A DNA stretch of 64,000 nucleotides, from the NCBI RefSeq assembly GCF_024199925.1, contig NZ_JANADR010000001.1, positions 3,100,001 to 3,164,000 of the forward strand. Reading direction: 5' to 3'. Numbering within the stretch: the stretch's first letter is position 1; the number at the start of each line of letters is the position of its first letter. A model generated the notes under the pieces. That model searched no databases. It was not told the origin of the DNA and saw only the letters and a list, made by a program, of their open reading frames with translations. A program made the translations under genes and the position numbers. Positions 61,594 through 64,000 of the stretch are shown here, in pieces. This DNA comes from Bradyrhizobium sp. CCGUVB1N3 (GTDB lineage: Bacteria > Pseudomonadota > Alphaproteobacteria > Rhizobiales > Xanthobacteraceae).

Positions 61594-62562
61594 TCAGGAG
61601 AGAACGTGCTCATACAAAGATTGTATTCGCCTGCCGATCTTCGCGAGCGAAATTTCATCGACCGCGGCATAAGCGCCGGAAAGACGCTTTCCACGGACCA
61701 GTACCTTCGCTACAGCTTCCGCGATAAAGGCCGGTTCGTCAGGCACGATGTAACATCCTTCGAACTCTCTAATTCGCTCGGCCACGTCGCCAACATCGAC
61801 GGAGACAATCGGTAGATTGCAGGCAAGAGCTTCTTTGACAATGTTCGGAGAACCCTCATGAGCGGATGTAAGCAGCAAACAATCGACGGCGTTCAGGAAT
61901 CGCGCGACTTCTTGTTGAGGTCTCTTATCAAGAGTGACCAATTTGGCAGATGGATTTGATTTTCGAACTAACTCAAAAGCGGCTTCGGCGAGCGGGTATC
62001 TCTTATAACCCCCTGCTGAGGGCCTGCCTGCAAATAGAACGTGCTGCTCGCATTCCTTCAGACCCACTTCGCGCTTAGCGACCGTTCTGGGATAGAAGAT
62101 ATCAAGATCCACTCCATTGGAAATAATCGACGTTGTTTTGGCGCGAAGATATTTTGCAAGACCGGCACTCTTCGCAATATTGTGAGCCGTCGCGTACGAC
62201 AATAAACGGGAGAATAGTCCGTGCAACACTCGATTAGAGGATCGATATTCTCCCCACTCGCTGCAATTTCCATATACGTCGTTGCCCATAAAAGACACAA
62301 CGAGTGGCAGGGCAGTAGCTAATCTGGCAGTCCAGCCTGAGTACATATAGTGCGCATGAACGATATCGTACTCCCTCGAACGCACAGCCTTCCGTACTTC
62401 AGCAATGCCCTTGAAATATTTGCCAATGCCAGTGCCATTGAGCAGGCAAACATCAACATCAATCCCAAGCTTCGCCAGCGACTCCACTTGAGTGCGGATG
62501 AAAACTCCCTCAGACGGATTCTGTTCAGTAGGGTATGCGCCCGTCACATGCAGAACCATCAT
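61594..62562 (-). CDS. GT4-family glycosyltransferase
   Basis: A 322-residue GT-B enzyme. VLHVTGAYPTEQNPSEGVFIRTQVESL is the family opening (read in parts), DIVHAHYMYSGWTARLA the acceptor-side loop, and LLTSAHEGSPNIVKEALACNLPIVSVDVGDV the E-x7-E nucleotide-sugar motif. The ATG at 62562 has AAGGAG upstream; the longer frame is open but unlike the family. It follows the asnB relic on the same strand and belongs with the next glycosyltransferase to a polysaccharide operon. Confidence 0.88.
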   Translation of the reverse strand: MMVLHVTGAYPTEQNPSEGVFIRTQVESLAKLGIDVDVCLLNGTGIGKYFKGIAEVRKAVRSREYDIVHAHYMYSGWTARLATALPLVVSFMGNDVYGNCSEWGEYRSSNRVLHGLFSRLLSYATAHNIAKSAGLAKYLRAKTTSIISNGVDLDIFYPRTVAKREVGLKECEQHVLFAGRPSAGGYKRYPLAEAAFELVRKSNPSAKLVTLDKRPQQEVARFLNAVDCLLLTSAHEGSPNIVKEALACNLPIVSVDVGDVAERIREFEGCYIVPDEPAFIAEAVAKVLVRGKRLSGAYAAVDEISLAKIGRRIQSLYEHVLS

Positions 62563-62816
62563 CGCGGCTTGCTCCTTGTGGTCTCCGGGAATGGCGACCG
62601 CCTGATAATTCGCTATCAACAAACCTCGATGAAGTTTTGTGGCCCGGTCTCTGCCGACTCGGATACATACATGTTGGTGACATAGCGGATCCTCACGATC
62701 CTGCGTTCCCTCAGCGCCCGGCAGTAATTGCCATCGCATTACTGGCCTGCGCCGGCCGCCGGCGCATTTGCTCGGCCCATTGTCGTCGCCACGCCTCGAA
62801 GGAAAGAAGGCGAATT

Positions 62817-63071
62817 TCATCCGCATTTTATCTCGTCATTGTAACTCACGACCCACCGCCCATCTGCTGACATCATGGGCTGCGCTCCGGCCTCACTTAC
62901 GTCAATTATGGCAAGTCGGCGGTGTGAAATCCCGACGCCAATCGCTGCATCAATCCACCCCCCCTCACCGTCTGGTCCGCGATGCGCAATCGCATTCGCC
63001 ATGTCGCGCGCCGAACACTCCAACGCCTCCGGCTGCGCAGCGAGACTAATCAAACCTGCAATCCCGCACAT
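62817..63071 (-). pseudogene. asnB N-terminal relic
   Basis: MCGIAGLISLAAQPEALECS starts a glutaminase domain and continues through AHRGPDGEGGW and ISHRRLAIIDVSEAGAQPM to VSYNDEIKCG, then stops after 84 codons. Normal AsnB reads YNGEIYN here, so the ending is both mutated and truncated; the rest of the gene is gone. It is closest to asnB genes of exopolysaccharide loci and is the fourth asnB-derived locus at least in this window. Confidence 0.8.
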
Positions 63072-63115
63072 AGCGACCAATACCCTTTCAGCAGCCTCCA
63101 AATATGATCGTTCGA

Positions 63116-64000
63116 TCAACTTGAGGCCCCATCTCGCAATCCAACTTCAAAGCGCTCCCTACTTGCCAATCGCCGAAACAGTTCAACGTGCTTCTGCACC
63201 ATTTGCTCAATCCCGAACTTCTGCTCCACGAGCGCCCGTCCTGCGCGACCGAACGCGCTTCCAACGTCAGGACGGTCGACAATTTCCCTTATCCGCAACG
63301 CCAGTGCATTTTCATCTCCGAATGGAATTAGGAATCCATTCTCCCCGTCCTTGACAATTTCGCGATTGCCAGCTGCGTCTGTGGCTATGACCGGCTTTTC
63401 CAGCGCCATGTACTCCAGAATTGCATTAGCTATTCCCTCTCCGTGGTATCTTGTGTCCGTTACCAAGACTCCGACGGAAAACGTTTTTACGATTTCTTCG
63501 ACCCGTTTGCTGACTCCTAGAATGCGTATATTCGCCTGACTGTCGCTCTTCAGACGCCCCCTGAAGCTTTCCAGATCCGGTCCTTCACCGACAGCAACGA
63601 ATGTAATGTCCTTGCGCTCGCTGCACAGCAATTTTGCCGCTTTAAAAAACGTACTATAATCTTTCTCTCGATGGAATCGTGCGATCATACCGACCACATG
63701 CTTGGTTCTTATCTCCAACGAATGCTTGACGGTGTTGACGTCAGGAAGATTGTTTACTCGGTTAAGATTGAAACCGTTGTGTATGCAAAGACCTTTTTTG
63801 CCATCAACTCCAAAAGCTCTAAGTCCCGCCAATGAGTTTGCCAGGATTACCGTTGAAAATGGAGCTGTCAGAAGTAAACGTCGGTATGCTTGATCTTTCA
63901 AATTCAAAACGAGCGGTGCGTATCGTATCATCCCATTGATCAAAGCCGATCTAAATAACAACGCAATTGGTGACGCATACACCGAGCACATCGACTCCCA
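63116..64000 (-). CDS. GT4-family glycosyltransferase, C-terminal part
   Basis: The frame is open to the window edge, so the N-terminal part lies outside. About 295 residues are visible. The nucleotide-sugar half has HVVGMIARFHREKDYSTFFK, FVAVGEGPDLESF, NIRILGVSKRVEEI and the E-x7-E motif GIANAILEYMALEKPVIATDAAG, then EIVKDGENGFLIP. This is a WcaL/RfaG-type GT4 for glycan assembly. Its stop lies just before the asnB relic start, so the two were once in one operon. Confidence 0.88.
   Translation of the reverse strand, partial: WESMCSVYASPIALLFRSALINGMIRYAPLVLNLKDQAYRRLLLTAPFSTVILANSLAGLRAFGVDGKKGLCIHNGFNLNRVNNLPDVNTVKHSLEIRTKHVVGMIARFHREKDYSTFFKAAKLLCSERKDITFVAVGEGPDLESFRGRLKSDSQANIRILGVSKRVEEIVKTFSVGVLVTDTRYHGEGIANAILEYMALEKPVIATDAAGNREIVKDGENGFLIPFGDENALALRIREIVDRPDVGSAFGRAGRALVEQKFGIEQMVQKHVELFRRLASRERFEVGLRDGASS

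Overview
This 64-kb window is high-GC alphaproteobacterial DNA, most likely from Bradyrhizobium. Four things point there: several small proteins of a type I know from that genus, a dispersed inverted-repeat element of the kind common there, a Bradyrhizobium-style tad locus, and a close counterpart of the B. japonicum amino acid:[carrier protein] ligase Bll0957 with its carrier protein two genes away. No tRNA, rRNA, CRISPR, nod or nif gene was seen.

Layout. 0-3 kb: the 5' end of a CoA-transferase, a VOC protein and four small orphan genes between two inverted copies of a ~130-bp repeat. 3-15.7 kb: a Tad/Flp pilus locus, all on the minus strand: two tandem Flp pilins, prepilin peptidase, CpaB, CpaE, CpaF, TadB, TadC, an isoprenylcysteine-methyltransferase-like membrane protein, three TadE/TadG-type pseudopilins, and, after a gap with its own candidate control region, the secretin CpaC, a small lipoprotein and TadD. 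16.5-27.9 kb: two divergent operons. The minus operon encodes acyl-CoA dehydrogenase, aa:CP ligase, MetY, MetA, an acyltransferase and a branched-chain aminotransferase. The plus operon encodes carrier protein 1, an acyl ligase, carrier protein 2, a second ligase and an SDR. Together they look like a carrier-protein pathway that activates a free amino acid and modifies it on phosphopantetheine; the product is unknown.

27.9-64 kb is a mosaic accessory region for surface polysaccharide and secretion, full of transposon debris. It holds two LuxR-type regulators, a kinase-less Wzz/ExoP-type protein, two intact asparagine synthetases plus three asnB relics, three GT4 glycosyltransferases, a type I secretion operon whose ABC transporter carries two tandem C39-like domains, a deacetylase-like protein, an acyl ligase/carrier/left-handed beta-helix acyltransferase fusion, a methyltransferase and a secreted parallel beta-helix protein. 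One complete IS3-family element (46790-48154) splits a membrane-protein gene, and IS66, IS256, IS3, ERF/HNH and tadD relics are scattered around.

The genes most worth attention are the aa:CP-ligase cluster, the three-domain fusion at 51.8-54.8 kb, the tandem C39-like transporter with its non-RTX substrate, and the methyltransferase inside the tad operon. Product names rest on motif reading by eye, without database searches.
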